Of a DNA stretch of 6,777 nucleotides, positions 1 to 5,769 are shown piece after piece. The number at the start of each line of letters is the position of its first letter. Positions within the stretch are counted from its first letter, which is position 1. Made by a program: the position numbers and the translations under genes. Location: NCBI GenBank assembly GCA_018715855.1, contig DVKW01000089.1, positions 1 to 6,777 of the forward strand. Direction: 5' to 3'. A model generated the notes under the pieces. The model was not told the origin of the DNA. It was given only the letters and a program-made list of their open reading frames with translations, and ran no database searches. Source of the stretch: Candidatus Galligastranaerophilus intestinigallinarum. GTDB taxonomy: Bacteria; Cyanobacteriota; Vampirovibrionia; Gastranaerophilales; Gastranaerophilaceae.

Positions 1-48
1 TTGGATGAAAGGAAATGAAAAATATAAAAAATAATAAAATTTTAAGTC

Positions 49-77
49 TTGAACAAAGGTTAAAATAATGATAATAT
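49..77 (+). promoter_or_regulatory. weak candidate sigma70 promoter
   Basis: A TTGAAC element (49-54) is separated by 17 nt from TAATAT (72-77), giving 4 of 6 matches in the -10 box and a reasonable -35. Transcription would start near 84, only about 10 nt before the hairpin terminator at 94-127, so a transcript would be about 45 nt long unless it reads through to the tRNA. AT-rich DNA produces such matches by chance, so this is a weak call. Confidence 0.25.
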
Positions 78-93
78 AAGGTTATAGAACTTG

Positions 94-127
94 AATGCAA
101 CATAATGAACATTATGGGGCATTTTTT
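94..127 (+). terminator. rho-independent terminator of an upstream (off-window) gene
   Basis: AATGC (94-98) pairs with GCATT (119-123). After a 2x2 internal AA/GG mismatch, CATAAT (101-106) pairs with ATTATG (111-116) around a GAAC tetraloop. A run of six T (122-127) follows directly. The form fits a plus-strand intrinsic terminator. It most likely ends whatever gene lies left of the window, because no coding frame stays open across positions 1-93: in-frame stops appear at 6-8, 16-18 and 32-34. The stem is mostly A/T, so strength is moderate. Confidence 0.55.
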
Positions 128-144
128 ATGGTTTTTATTTATTT

Positions 145-173
145 TTGACAGAAGTTTTTGTTTTTGTTAGCAT
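145..173 (+). promoter_or_regulatory. sigma70-type promoter of tRNA-Leu
   Basis: A perfect -35 TTGACA (145-150), a 17-nt spacer and a -10 TAGCAT (168-173, 4 of 6 matches) precede the tRNA. Transcription would start around 180, leaving a 5' leader of about 26 nt for RNase P to remove. The consensus -35, the spacing and the position directly before a stable-RNA gene make this the best-supported promoter in the window. Confidence 0.72.
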
Positions 174-205
174 TGATTTATAAATTTGATAATTAAATAG
201 CTTTT

Positions 206-291
206 GCCGATGTGATGAAATTGGTAGACGTGCCAGACTCAAAATCTGGTGTGGTTCACCCCACGTGCCGGTTCGAGTCCGGCCATCGGCA
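206..291 (+). tRNA. tRNA-Leu(CAA)
   Basis: This folds as a complete 86-nt class II tRNA. The acceptor stem GCCGATG (206-212) pairs with CATCGGC (284-290), with discriminator A at 291. The anticodon stem CCAGA (233-237)/TCTGG (245-249) encloses loop CTCAAAA, with anticodon CAA at 240-242, which reads UUG leucine codons. A long variable arm is present (GTGG 251-254 with CCAC 261-264). The T-stem GCCGG (267-271)/CCGGC (279-283) encloses TTCGAGT. The long variable arm and discriminator A fit leucine. The 3' CCA is not encoded and must be added enzymatically. Six T follow at once (292-297), a simple stop signal when combined with the stable tRNA fold. Confidence 0.97.
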
Positions 292-315
292 TTTTTTATT
301 GCTTAAAATTATTGA

Positions 316-346
316 CTCTCACCGGTTCCCGGTTCTTCCCTCTCGG
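316..346. repeat. GC-rich intergenic patch with tandem 7-mer
   Basis: Between the convergent tRNA and the exporter gene lies a 31-nt stretch far richer in G+C than its surroundings. It contains the perfect tandem repeat CCGGTTC (322-328, 329-335), which also forms a 5-bp hairpin ACCGG (321-325)/CCGGT (329-333) with a TTC loop. CTCTC occurs on both sides (316-320, 340-344). On the minus strand the hairpin is not followed immediately by a T-run, so it is at best a poor intrinsic terminator for the leftward operon. No function can be assigned. Confidence 0.4.
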
Positions 347-355
347 AAAATTACG

Positions 356-673
356 TTAATGCCCGATTTTTAGCAAAATTACGCCTGCTATAATTAATAA
401 AATTCCAAAAGCTCTCATTAAGCTAAAGGCATCATGGAAAATAATAACGCCCAAAAGAAATGTGCAGCTTGCGCCAATGCCTGTCCAAACAGCATAGGCT
501 GTGCCAACGGGAATGGTTTTTTGTGCCAAAAAGAAGAAAACTCCGCTTAAAGTCATTGCAACAATTGCAAAAATTATCCATATCAATTTATTATTGCCAA
601 AAGTTGCCATTTTTAAGCCAAAAGGCCAACCCACTTCAAAAATTGCAGCTATTAACAAATAAAACCATGCCAT
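356..673 (-). CDS. SMR-family exporter, Gdx/SugE-like (probable guanidinium or cationic compound exporter)
   Basis: This 105-residue protein is the usual length for the small multidrug resistance family and has four hydrophobic helices (about 3-20, 30-50, 57-78, 84-102). It should work in the inner membrane as an antiparallel dimer exchanging protons for a small cation. Glu13 in FEVGW is the essential proton/substrate carboxylate of the family. Trp16, Ser43, Tyr60, Trp63 (PVGTAYAVWTGIGA) and Lys102 match the Gdx guanidinium-exporter subtype more closely than EmrE or Qac. Two departures are Ala10, where Gdx usually has Gly, and Pro17 after Trp16, so exact substrate is uncertain and the family name is safer than a symbol. 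The ATG lies 2 nt after the stop of the LptD-like gene with no clear Shine-Dalgarno, pointing to translational coupling as the last gene of the operon. No guanidine riboswitch would fit in that 2-nt gap. Confidence 0.93.
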   Translation of the reverse strand: MAWFYLLIAAIFEVGWPFGLKMATFGNNKLIWIIFAIVAMTLSGVFFFLAQKTIPVGTAYAVWTGIGASCTFLLGVIIFHDAFSLMRAFGILLIIAGVILLKIGH

Positions 674-675
674 TA

Positions 676-2655
676 TTACAAACTTTCAGGAACAGTTATT
701 TTATATAAATCTTTATCTGATTGCTTTACTTGTCTTTTGCCCAATTTATCAGGGTTTTGAACGGTTAATTTTTCATATCTTAAATCAAGGTTATCTGACC
801 CTAAAAGAAACAAGAAGTTAAAGTTCATATTCTGCCTAACGGCATCATATGAAAATGCAACTTTAACATCTTCAGGGCCAACAACCGCATAAAATCTGTT
901 TTCTGTTAAAATGTCTTTGTCATAGTTATCTTTTAAAGGTGAAAGAGTTCCTCTGTAGCCAACTGATATATACTTATTTAAAATTAAACTTTCATCAAAC
1001 ATAATTGTTTGGCGGCCATATCTGTATTCATCAAACGCATAAGGCGAATGGCCATGAACACCGCCAAGGGTATATGTTATATTTGAATTCCAGCGTTTTA
1101 CTCTTGATGTTATGCTTGGGCCAACCCTAAATAGCGCCATTGTATCGCCTGTTTCAGAATAAACCGTTGCCATTGTTTGAGCAAGGGCGCTGATATTAAC
1201 ATACATATCTTGTTCTTTTGAACCGAAGGTTTTTAAACTTTTTGATAATTCTGCCATATAACGATATCTGAAACCATCTCTCATATCGTCTTCTTGGTGT
1301 TCTCTTTTATAATCTGCCACATAGCCTGCTGAAATTCTGTGCCTGAAAACTGAGTTTCCAAGGTCTTTTACAAGGTATGAATCATCATATGCAAGTTCGC
1401 CTATATAACCTGCTCTTGTACCGCCATTAAACCATTCACTTTTATATACGTGACGCCCGAAATCGAACCTTAATTTATCGGTTAATTTATATTCACCATC
1501 TACAATAAGGTTGTTTGTGGAAGATGCCCAGCCGCCTTCTAACCTTAATTTATTAGATTTCAACATTAAAATGCCGCCTGCACCTATTTCATTATCGCCG
1601 TAGGACAATAAAGGCGTTACTCTAAATGTATATGTTTTTGGCAATTTAAAGGTATAGCCAAGCCCGAAATACATGCCCATACCTTTCAGAGAACCGAATT
1701 CTACAGGGAAATTAACTTCTTTATATGTCATTTCTTTATCTGTAAAAATTTCAATTGAAGGAGCGTTTAAAATTTTTCTTTTGTTATAGTAAATGTCAAC
1801 ATCCTTCATTAGCATTGAATCATGGTCACGTTCAGGGCGTATTACTATTTCTTTTGTTCTTATTTTATATGGCTTTGACCTTGAAGATTTAAGGTCAAAA
1901 TCAACCAAATTTAAGTCGTTAATGGCTCTGCCATAGCTTGTAAAGCCCGATGAGTAAAGTTTCATTTCAACTCTTTGGTTCAGTTCAACATTGCCTGATA
2001 AATTTTCAATTCTATCCGAATAAGCATAGCCTTCTTTTGCATTTATTCTGATATTTCCCGTTCTTGTAACAGGCTCATCCATTATGGCGTTTTCTTCGTT
2101 TAAATCTACCAGCATATATTCGCCGTTAACGGTTGTCGGGCCTCTTTTAATTTCAACATTATTAATTAATTTAATTGTGTTGTTTTCTTTGTTATAAATT
2201 GCTTTATCTGCAGTAACTTTAACGCCCGATGGAGTTGTGATTTCAACATCGCCTCTTGCTTCAAGCTCGTTTCTTTCTTCAAAATATTCCATTTCGGTGC
2301 AATCAATTTGCATGCCTTCTTTGTCATCTTTTTTATTTTCTGTTGTTTGAGCATTATTTGCTCTTTTTTCCTTCAGATAATCAGACAAATTTTTGATTTC
2401 AAATTCAGGCCTATTTGGGTCAACCGCATATTTATAACTTTCACTTTTATTGAATGACTGATTACCGTACATAAAAACAGAAGGGGAATTATTGCTGTCG
2501 TCATCTTCCATCATATTTTGAAGCGTTTCGCTTACTATTTCTTCGGATTTAACAACTTCGTTTGCGCAGGCAAAATTGCACCCCATAACCATAGCGGTTA
2601 AAATTAAAAAATATGAAATTTTGTTTTTTATTTTCATCATTTTATATCGGTGCAT
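676..2655 (-). CDS. LptD-like outer-membrane protein with N-terminal OstA/LptA domain
   Basis: This 659-residue protein has an N-terminal signal sequence, an acidic low-complexity linker (about 35-113), an OstA/LptA-type beta-jellyroll (about 115-215, including ERNELEARGDVEI and KVTADKAIYNKENN) and a long C-terminal part (about 320-645) of alternating strands rich in Tyr, Arg and Gly. That is the layout of LptD, the outer-membrane translocon that inserts lipopolysaccharide. It is shorter than E. coli LptD (784 residues), and its only cysteines are Cys26, Cys30 and Cys119. The C-terminal cysteine pair that forms the maturation disulfides in proteobacterial LptD is missing. The signal region reads AMVMGCNFACAN, which could be cut by signal peptidase I after ACA or, less typically, as a VMGC lipobox. 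The first ATG (2653-2655) overlaps the upstream gene by 14 nt. Met6 or Met7 (2638-2640, 2635-2637) are equally plausible starts and give a cleaner signal peptide. None has a strong Shine-Dalgarno. A more general OstA-family barrel role is the main alternative. Confidence 0.82.
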   Translation of the reverse strand: MHRYKMMKIKNKISYFLILTAMVMGCNFACANEVVKSEEIVSETLQNMMEDDDSNNSPSVFMYGNQSFNKSESYKYAVDPNRPEFEIKNLSDYLKEKRANNAQTTENKKDDKEGMQIDCTEMEYFEERNELEARGDVEITTPSGVKVTADKAIYNKENNTIKLINNVEIKRGPTTVNGEYMLVDLNEENAIMDEPVTRTGNIRINAKEGYAYSDRIENLSGNVELNQRVEMKLYSSGFTSYGRAINDLNLVDFDLKSSRSKPYKIRTKEIVIRPERDHDSMLMKDVDIYYNKRKILNAPSIEIFTDKEMTYKEVNFPVEFGSLKGMGMYFGLGYTFKLPKTYTFRVTPLLSYGDNEIGAGGILMLKSNKLRLEGGWASSTNNLIVDGEYKLTDKLRFDFGRHVYKSEWFNGGTRAGYIGELAYDDSYLVKDLGNSVFRHRISAGYVADYKREHQEDDMRDGFRYRYMAELSKSLKTFGSKEQDMYVNISALAQTMATVYSETGDTMALFRVGPSITSRVKRWNSNITYTLGGVHGHSPYAFDEYRYGRQTIMFDESLILNKYISVGYRGTLSPLKDNYDKDILTENRFYAVVGPEDVKVAFSYDAVRQNMNFNFLFLLGSDNLDLRYEKLTVQNPDKLGKRQVKQSDKDLYKITVPESL

Positions 2656-3784
2656 ATTTTGCAGGGTTTACAGGCCTGCCGTTTTCTCTTATTTCAAAAT
2701 GCAAATGCGGCCCTGTTGAATAACCGGTTGTGCCGACATTTCCTATTATTTGCCCTTTGTAAACAGAAACCCCGTTTGAAACGGAATAGCTTGAAAGGTG
2801 AGCATACAAGCTTGTAACAGGAACCCCGTTTACTCTGCCATGGTCTATAATTACAACTTTGCCATATCCGCCATACCAACCAACGTAAATAACCTTGCCC
2901 GAATTTGCCGCTTTAACTTTAGCGCCCATGGGCATTCCAAGGTCAACGCCTGTGTGGTTAATTGTTCTTTTAAATATAGGGTGAACCCTTGTGCCGTAAG
3001 GGGAAGTCACTCTGCCTGAAACAGGCCTTAAGAAACCGCCTGATGTTTTTGGGGCTTGAGTTGACGGAACATTTTTAACAGTCTTTGTAATAAACCTGCT
3101 TAATTGTTCCGATTGCCTTGCAAGTTCTCTTTCGGATTTTTCCCAAGCAGCTCTGTCGGTTTGCAGTTTATAAATCATTCTTTCGTTTCTGTCAATTGCG
3201 CTTTGAATGGTTTTTTGCTGCCTGTCCATTATTTTTATGGATGAAGCCAAATATGCTTTTTGTTTTTCCATTTTTTGTTTTAAGCTTCTGATAGAAGCAG
3301 CCCTTGCCCTTGCATTTGCCATATTCTTTTTATCAATATTCATTATGATGTTTTCATAATAAATTCTATCCAAAAAGTCGTTCAAATCGCCTGATGACAT
3401 CAAAAATTCAACATACCCCGACCTTTTTGATTTATAAATTTGAACAATTCTTTTTGCCGTTCCTTTTTGATACAAATTGTATTCTAAAAGCTCACGGTCT
3501 AATTCTTCTTTTAATCTGTCAAGTTCCGTTTTTGCTTTTTCATATTGAATTTTATTATCGTTTAAGCTGTTTTCGGTTTTTTCCAATTTTCTTTGGTTGT
3601 TATAAAGTTTGCCTGTTTCAATTCTTTCAAGCAGCCTTAATTTTTTAATTTCATTTTTTGCATGTTTTCTTTTTTGCTCAATCTGCTGAACCTTGTCTTG
3701 ATTGGCAAAACTTGGAGTAAATGTTCCAAATGCAAAAAACAAAGCTAATAAAGATATTAAAAATATTTTTATTGTTTTATTCAT
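2642..3784 (-). CDS. secreted M23 (LytM) peptidoglycan endopeptidase with EnvC-like coiled coil
   Basis: The 380 residues begin with a classic signal peptide (MNKTIK, a hydrophobic core, then PSFA with cleavage near 27/28). A charged, heptad-like helical region (about 30-235) follows, then a linker and a C-terminal LytM/M23 domain (about 250-378). The zinc and catalytic residues are all present: His277 and Asp281 in HTGVD, His329 in YAHLS, and His360/His362 in GPHLHFE. The domain should therefore be an active metallopeptidase cutting peptide cross-links in the cell wall. E. coli EnvC shares this coiled-coil plus LytM layout but has a degenerate site and only activates amidases. The likely role is wall cleavage during growth or division, in the periplasm. 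The start lies 4 nt after the stop of the 35-codon ORF and has no visible Shine-Dalgarno, so it probably depends on coupling. Its end overlaps the LptD-like gene by 14 nt. Confidence 0.95.
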   Translation of the reverse strand: MNKTIKIFLISLLALFFAFGTFTPSFANQDKVQQIEQKRKHAKNEIKKLRLLERIETGKLYNNQRKLEKTENSLNDNKIQYEKAKTELDRLKEELDRELLEYNLYQKGTAKRIVQIYKSKRSGYVEFLMSSGDLNDFLDRIYYENIIMNIDKKNMANARARAASIRSLKQKMEKQKAYLASSIKIMDRQQKTIQSAIDRNERMIYKLQTDRAAWEKSERELARQSEQLSRFITKTVKNVPSTQAPKTSGGFLRPVSGRVTSPYGTRVHPIFKRTINHTGVDLGMPMGAKVKAANSGKVIYVGWYGGYGKVVIIDHGRVNGVPVTSLYAHLSSYSVSNGVSVYKGQIIGNVGTTGYSTGPHLHFEIRENGRPVNPAKYAPI

Positions 3785-3788
3785 AAAA

Positions 3789-3896
3789 TTATCTGGTCAA
3801 AATAGGAATTAACAAAGTAGCACCCAAGAGCCAAAAGGCAACAACAACTGCAAGTACCCCAACAATAATGCGCCTGTTTTTTCTAAAAAATTCCAT
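3789..3896 (-). CDS. 35-aa single-pass membrane miniprotein (unrecognised)
   Basis: A short ORF opens with ATG at 3896 and ends at TAA 3791-3789, 4 nt before the M23 gene. It has a positively charged start (MEFFRKNRR), one hydrophobic segment of about 20 residues (IIVGVLAVVVAFWLLG and onward) and a short PILTR tail. This is the pattern of a single transmembrane helix with the N-terminus in the cytoplasm. Shine-Dalgarno TCCT/AGGA (3906-3909) sits 9 nt upstream and a promoter lies before that. It is the only ORF in this operon with a recognisable ribosome site, which supports translation and suggests it drives coupling of the downstream genes. Its start resembles the membrane anchors of PpiD/SurA-type chaperones, but no chaperone domain follows. 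I do not recognise the family. Function is unknown, with an envelope role suggested by its neighbours. Confidence 0.68.
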   Translation of the reverse strand: MEFFRKNRRIIVGVLAVVVAFWLLGATLLIPILTR

Positions 3897-3905
3897 ATAC
3901 AAAAT

Positions 3906-3909
3906 TCCT
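3906..3909 (-). promoter_or_regulatory. ribosome binding site of the 35-aa ORF
   Basis: AGGA on the minus strand, within CAGGAATT, lies 9 nt before the ATG at 3896-3894. It is the only convincing Shine-Dalgarno in the leftward envelope operon and is the main reason to accept the short ORF. Confidence 0.6.
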
Positions 3910-3922
3910 GATTAAAATCATA

Positions 3923-3990
3923 TAAGCAATAAATATTTTATCTTAAAAAAATGGCAAGTGCAAACTTATGTAAAGGTTTATTATTGCTTA
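3923..3990. repeat. 9-bp inverted repeat flanking the operon promoter
   Basis: TAAGCAATA (3923-3931) and its exact reverse complement TATTGCTTA (3982-3990) flank the promoter at 3935-3963. The outer copy covers the end of the PLD gene, including part of its stop codon. A third exact copy, TATTGCTTA, occurs at 297-305, just past the operon's last gene. The repeats could be regulator half-sites or the arms of a long-loop hairpin, but AT-rich words of this size can recur by chance. Confidence 0.3.
3935..3963 (-). promoter_or_regulatory. candidate promoter of the envelope operon
   Basis: Reading leftwards, TTGCAC (3963-3958) is followed by a 17-nt spacer and TAAAAT (3940-3935, 5 of 6 matches). 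Transcription would start near 3928, giving a 5' leader of about 32 nt before the 35-aa ORF. The -35 is weak (TTG only). I see no terminator between the PLD stop at 3981 and here, so read-through from the PLD gene is also possible. Confidence 0.5.
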
Positions 3991-5267
3991 GTTTTGCAGC
4001 CTGAATCCATATAATCAATTTTGCCGTCAAAGTCATTATCTATTTTATCAAAGCATGAACCTTTAGATTCAAAACCTTCCGAGGCGGGTGTTTTGGTTAA
4101 ATATTTATCATCTATTGAACTATATAAAGTTTCAAAAAATCCGTTATAAAATTTAGTAATTTCCTTATTTTTTATAAATAAAATATTTTCATCGTTTCTT
4201 AAAACCGCATTATATGAAAAATTGGCACTTCCCGTTATTAAAATTTCATCATCAATTGAAATTGTTTTTTCATGGTTTTTGCCGCCCCAATTTTCGGCTT
4301 TAACTTTTATGCCGTTTTGTCTTAATTCATCAAGGTGTTTTTTATAATTTCTTGCCGATAAAGAATCCATTATAACTTTAACATCCACTCCTCTTTTTTT
4401 CGCTTCGATTAAATCTTTTTTTAAATCGTTTCTTGTTAAAACAAAAATGCTTACTTTTATATTTTTCTTTGCATTTTTAATTGCAGGCGCCATTATTTTT
4501 TCATAAATATCACCTGATGGTGAAAAAGAAGCTTTTATTTGAATATCATTATTTAATTGAACCAAAGGGGTTGAAAAATCTTTTTTATTTTTCTTAAAAA
4601 TTCCTTTGAACATTTGCTCAAATTCTTGTTTATATGCATTTATTATTGTTTCATTTTGAACGCCCAAAACCAAATTTGAATTATAACCCCCGCAGCCTGT
4701 ATTTGTCATATTCATTGTGCCTGTTAATAAATAAGTATCATCTATTATGAAAAATTTGTTGTGCATAATGTAGCGGGAATTATCTAATGTTATCGGGATA
4801 TTTTTAAGTTTTAAAATATCTTTATATGTAACTTCGCCAAATTCGTTTGAATCTGAAACGCCCCTGACAATTACCCCTCTTTTTTTGGCATTATTTAAGG
4901 CAAGAATTAATTCATCTTGTGAATCAATTCCATAAACTGCAAAATCTATTGATTTTTTGGCATTGTTAATTTTATTTATTAAAACCCTGCAAGCTTTTGC
5001 TTTAGGTTCAAATGAAGGATAAGGAAATTCATTCGGGTTATTCGGGTATAAAACAATATTTCCTTTTTCAAAAACAGATGGGTATAAAAAAGCCTTATTT
5101 TGTTGGTTTTTAGTTGTGTTAAATTTTTTAGCCTTTTTTTGAATTTTAACTTCAACTTTTTCTTTTGGCAGGTTTATTTTAACTTTATATTCGGTTTTAT
5201 CTTCACTAAAAATAAAAACAAACAAATAAAGCAAAATAACAACAAAAATGCTTAAAACCTTTTTCAT
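3981..5267 (-). CDS. membrane-anchored/secreted phospholipase D-superfamily protein
   Basis: This 428-residue protein has an N-terminal hydrophobic segment (4-20) without an obvious cleavage site, so it may stay anchored facing the periplasm. A lysine-rich stretch follows, then two PLD domains. The first HKD motif has His169, Lys171, Asp176 and the downstream TGTMN. The second has His332, Lys334, Asp339 and TGSAN. Both are complete, as needed for the two-HKD catalytic site that forms a phosphohistidine intermediate. Substrate cannot be told from sequence: a phospholipase, a cardiolipin-synthase-like transferase and a nuclease all fit this fold. The C-terminus (405-424) is an acidic calcium-binding-like segment between two cysteines (CFDKIDNDFDGKID up to SGC), like the C-DGxDNDxDGxxD motif of many secreted bacterial proteins. 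The ATG has no Shine-Dalgarno and a promoter abuts it. No other in-frame Met precedes the catalytic region until about residue 168. Confidence 0.9.
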   Translation of the reverse strand: MKKVLSIFVVILLYLFVFIFSEDKTEYKVKINLPKEKVEVKIQKKAKKFNTTKNQQNKAFLYPSVFEKGNIVLYPNNPNEFPYPSFEPKAKACRVLINKINNAKKSIDFAVYGIDSQDELILALNNAKKRGVIVRGVSDSNEFGEVTYKDILKLKNIPITLDNSRYIMHNKFFIIDDTYLLTGTMNMTNTGCGGYNSNLVLGVQNETIINAYKQEFEQMFKGIFKKNKKDFSTPLVQLNNDIQIKASFSPSGDIYEKIMAPAIKNAKKNIKVSIFVLTRNDLKKDLIEAKKRGVDVKVIMDSLSARNYKKHLDELRQNGIKVKAENWGGKNHEKTISIDDEILITGSANFSYNAVLRNDENILFIKNKEITKFYNGFFETLYSSIDDKYLTKTPASEGFESKGSCFDKIDNDFDGKIDYMDSGCKTKQ

Positions 5268-5274
5268 AGAAAAA

Positions 5275-5304
5275 ATTATATATGAAATTATTTAATTTTG
5301 TTAA
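5275..5304 (-). promoter_or_regulatory. promoter of the PLD gene, possibly giving a leaderless mRNA
   Basis: On the minus strand TTAACA (5304-5299, 5 of 6 matches) is followed by an 18-nt spacer and a perfect -10 TATAAT (5280-5275). Transcription would begin about 5270-5267, at or within a few bases of the ATG at 5267-5265. This fits the absence of any Shine-Dalgarno before this gene. It faces the rplS promoter divergently. Confidence 0.55.
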
Positions 5305-5346
5305 AAAACACTTGAATATTAAAAATGTTTAAGTTAGCATTAGAAT

Positions 5347-5355
5347 TGCTATAAA
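5347..5355 (+). promoter_or_regulatory. extended -10 promoter of rplS
   Basis: TGC followed by TATAAA (5350-5355) forms an extended -10 element. No good -35 is seen at 16-18 nt (GTTTAA or TTAAGT are the nearest), which is typical of extended -10 promoters. Transcription would start near 5362, leaving a leader of about 30 nt before the rplS ATG. There is no room for a structured leader. Confidence 0.5.
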
Positions 5356-5378
5356 ATTTAAGTCACGAATTATTGTAA

Positions 5379-5384
5379 AGAAGG
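5379..5384 (+). promoter_or_regulatory. ribosome binding site of rplS
   Basis: AGAAGG, followed by T, lies 6 nt before the ATG at 5391. It fixes the start codon and is the strongest Shine-Dalgarno in the window together with that of rbgA. Confidence 0.75.
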
Positions 5385-5390
5385 TATAAA

Positions 5391-5744
5391 ATGAATCCTG
5401 TTATCACTGAATTAGAAAAAGAATATACACAAAAAGAAATGCCCGAAATGAACCCCGGCGACACCGTTAAAGTGTTTGTTAGAATTATTGAAGGCAACAA
5501 AGAACGTATCCAAGCTTTTGAAGGAACAGTTATTAAAAAACACGGTTCAGGCATTAATAAAACCGTTACCGTTAGAAAAGTTTTCCAAGGCATTGGCGTT
5601 GAACGTGTATTTGCAATTTATTCACCAAGAATTGAAAAAATTCAAGTATTAAGAAAAGGTGATGTAAGACGTTCTAAACTTTACTACTTAAGAGAACGCA
5701 GCGGTAAAGCTACAAGAATCAGAGAAAAAATGGAAAAACGTTAA
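5391..5744 (+). CDS. rplS: 50S ribosomal protein L19
   Basis: These 117 residues match bacterial L19 in length and sequence. Landmarks are the N-terminal helix, the PGDTVKVFVRIIEGNKERIQ core with FEGTVI, then TVRKVFQGIGVERVF and the C-terminal KLYYLRERSGKATRIREK. L19 binds 23S rRNA at the 30S-50S interface. Start choice is firm, from the AGAAGG site 6 nt upstream and agreement with the family N-terminus. In many bacteria rplS ends an rpsP-rimM-trmD-rplS operon. Here it has its own promoter and the gene to its left is a divergent PLD gene, so that operon has been broken on this side. The downstream rbgA and rnhB order is kept. Confidence 0.98.
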   Translation: MNPVITELEKEYTQKEMPEMNPGDTVKVFVRIIEGNKERIQAFEGTVIKKHGSGINKTVTVRKVFQGIGVERVFAIYSPRIEKIQVLRKGDVRRSKLYYLRERSGKATRIREKMEKR

Positions 5745-5769
5745 TTTTCATTTTTTTGAAATTATTTTT

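Noticed and set aside
15..68. 17-codon ORF (ATG at 15, TAA at 66-68) preceded by AAAGGA
   Set aside because: The purine-rich site is only 1-2 nt from the ATG, the peptide is lysine/asparagine-rich as expected of AT-rich noncoding DNA, and it runs over the candidate promoter at 49-77.
96..149. 17-codon ORF beginning at ATG 96
   Set aside because: It lies across the hairpin terminator, has no ribosome site and runs over the -35 of the tRNA promoter.
321..333. ACCGG-TTC-CCGGT hairpin as terminator of the leftward operon
   Set aside because: On the minus strand the hairpin is followed by GAGAGTCAATAA before a short T4, so the T-run is too distant for a convincing intrinsic terminator.
460..708. 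Plus-strand ORF of 82 codons
   Set aside because: Antisense to the well-supported SMR gene, with low-complexity composition and no family resemblance.
2694..3019. Short ORFs on both strands inside the M23 gene
   Set aside because: They overlap the conserved catalytic domain in other frames and have no ribosome sites; frame shadows.
3897..3980. Terminator after the PLD gene
   Set aside because: No GC-containing stem followed by a T-run was found on the minus strand; only weak AT pairings.
5363..5593. Minus-strand ORF antisense to rplS
   Set aside because: Complement of a highly conserved ribosomal protein gene; no independent support.
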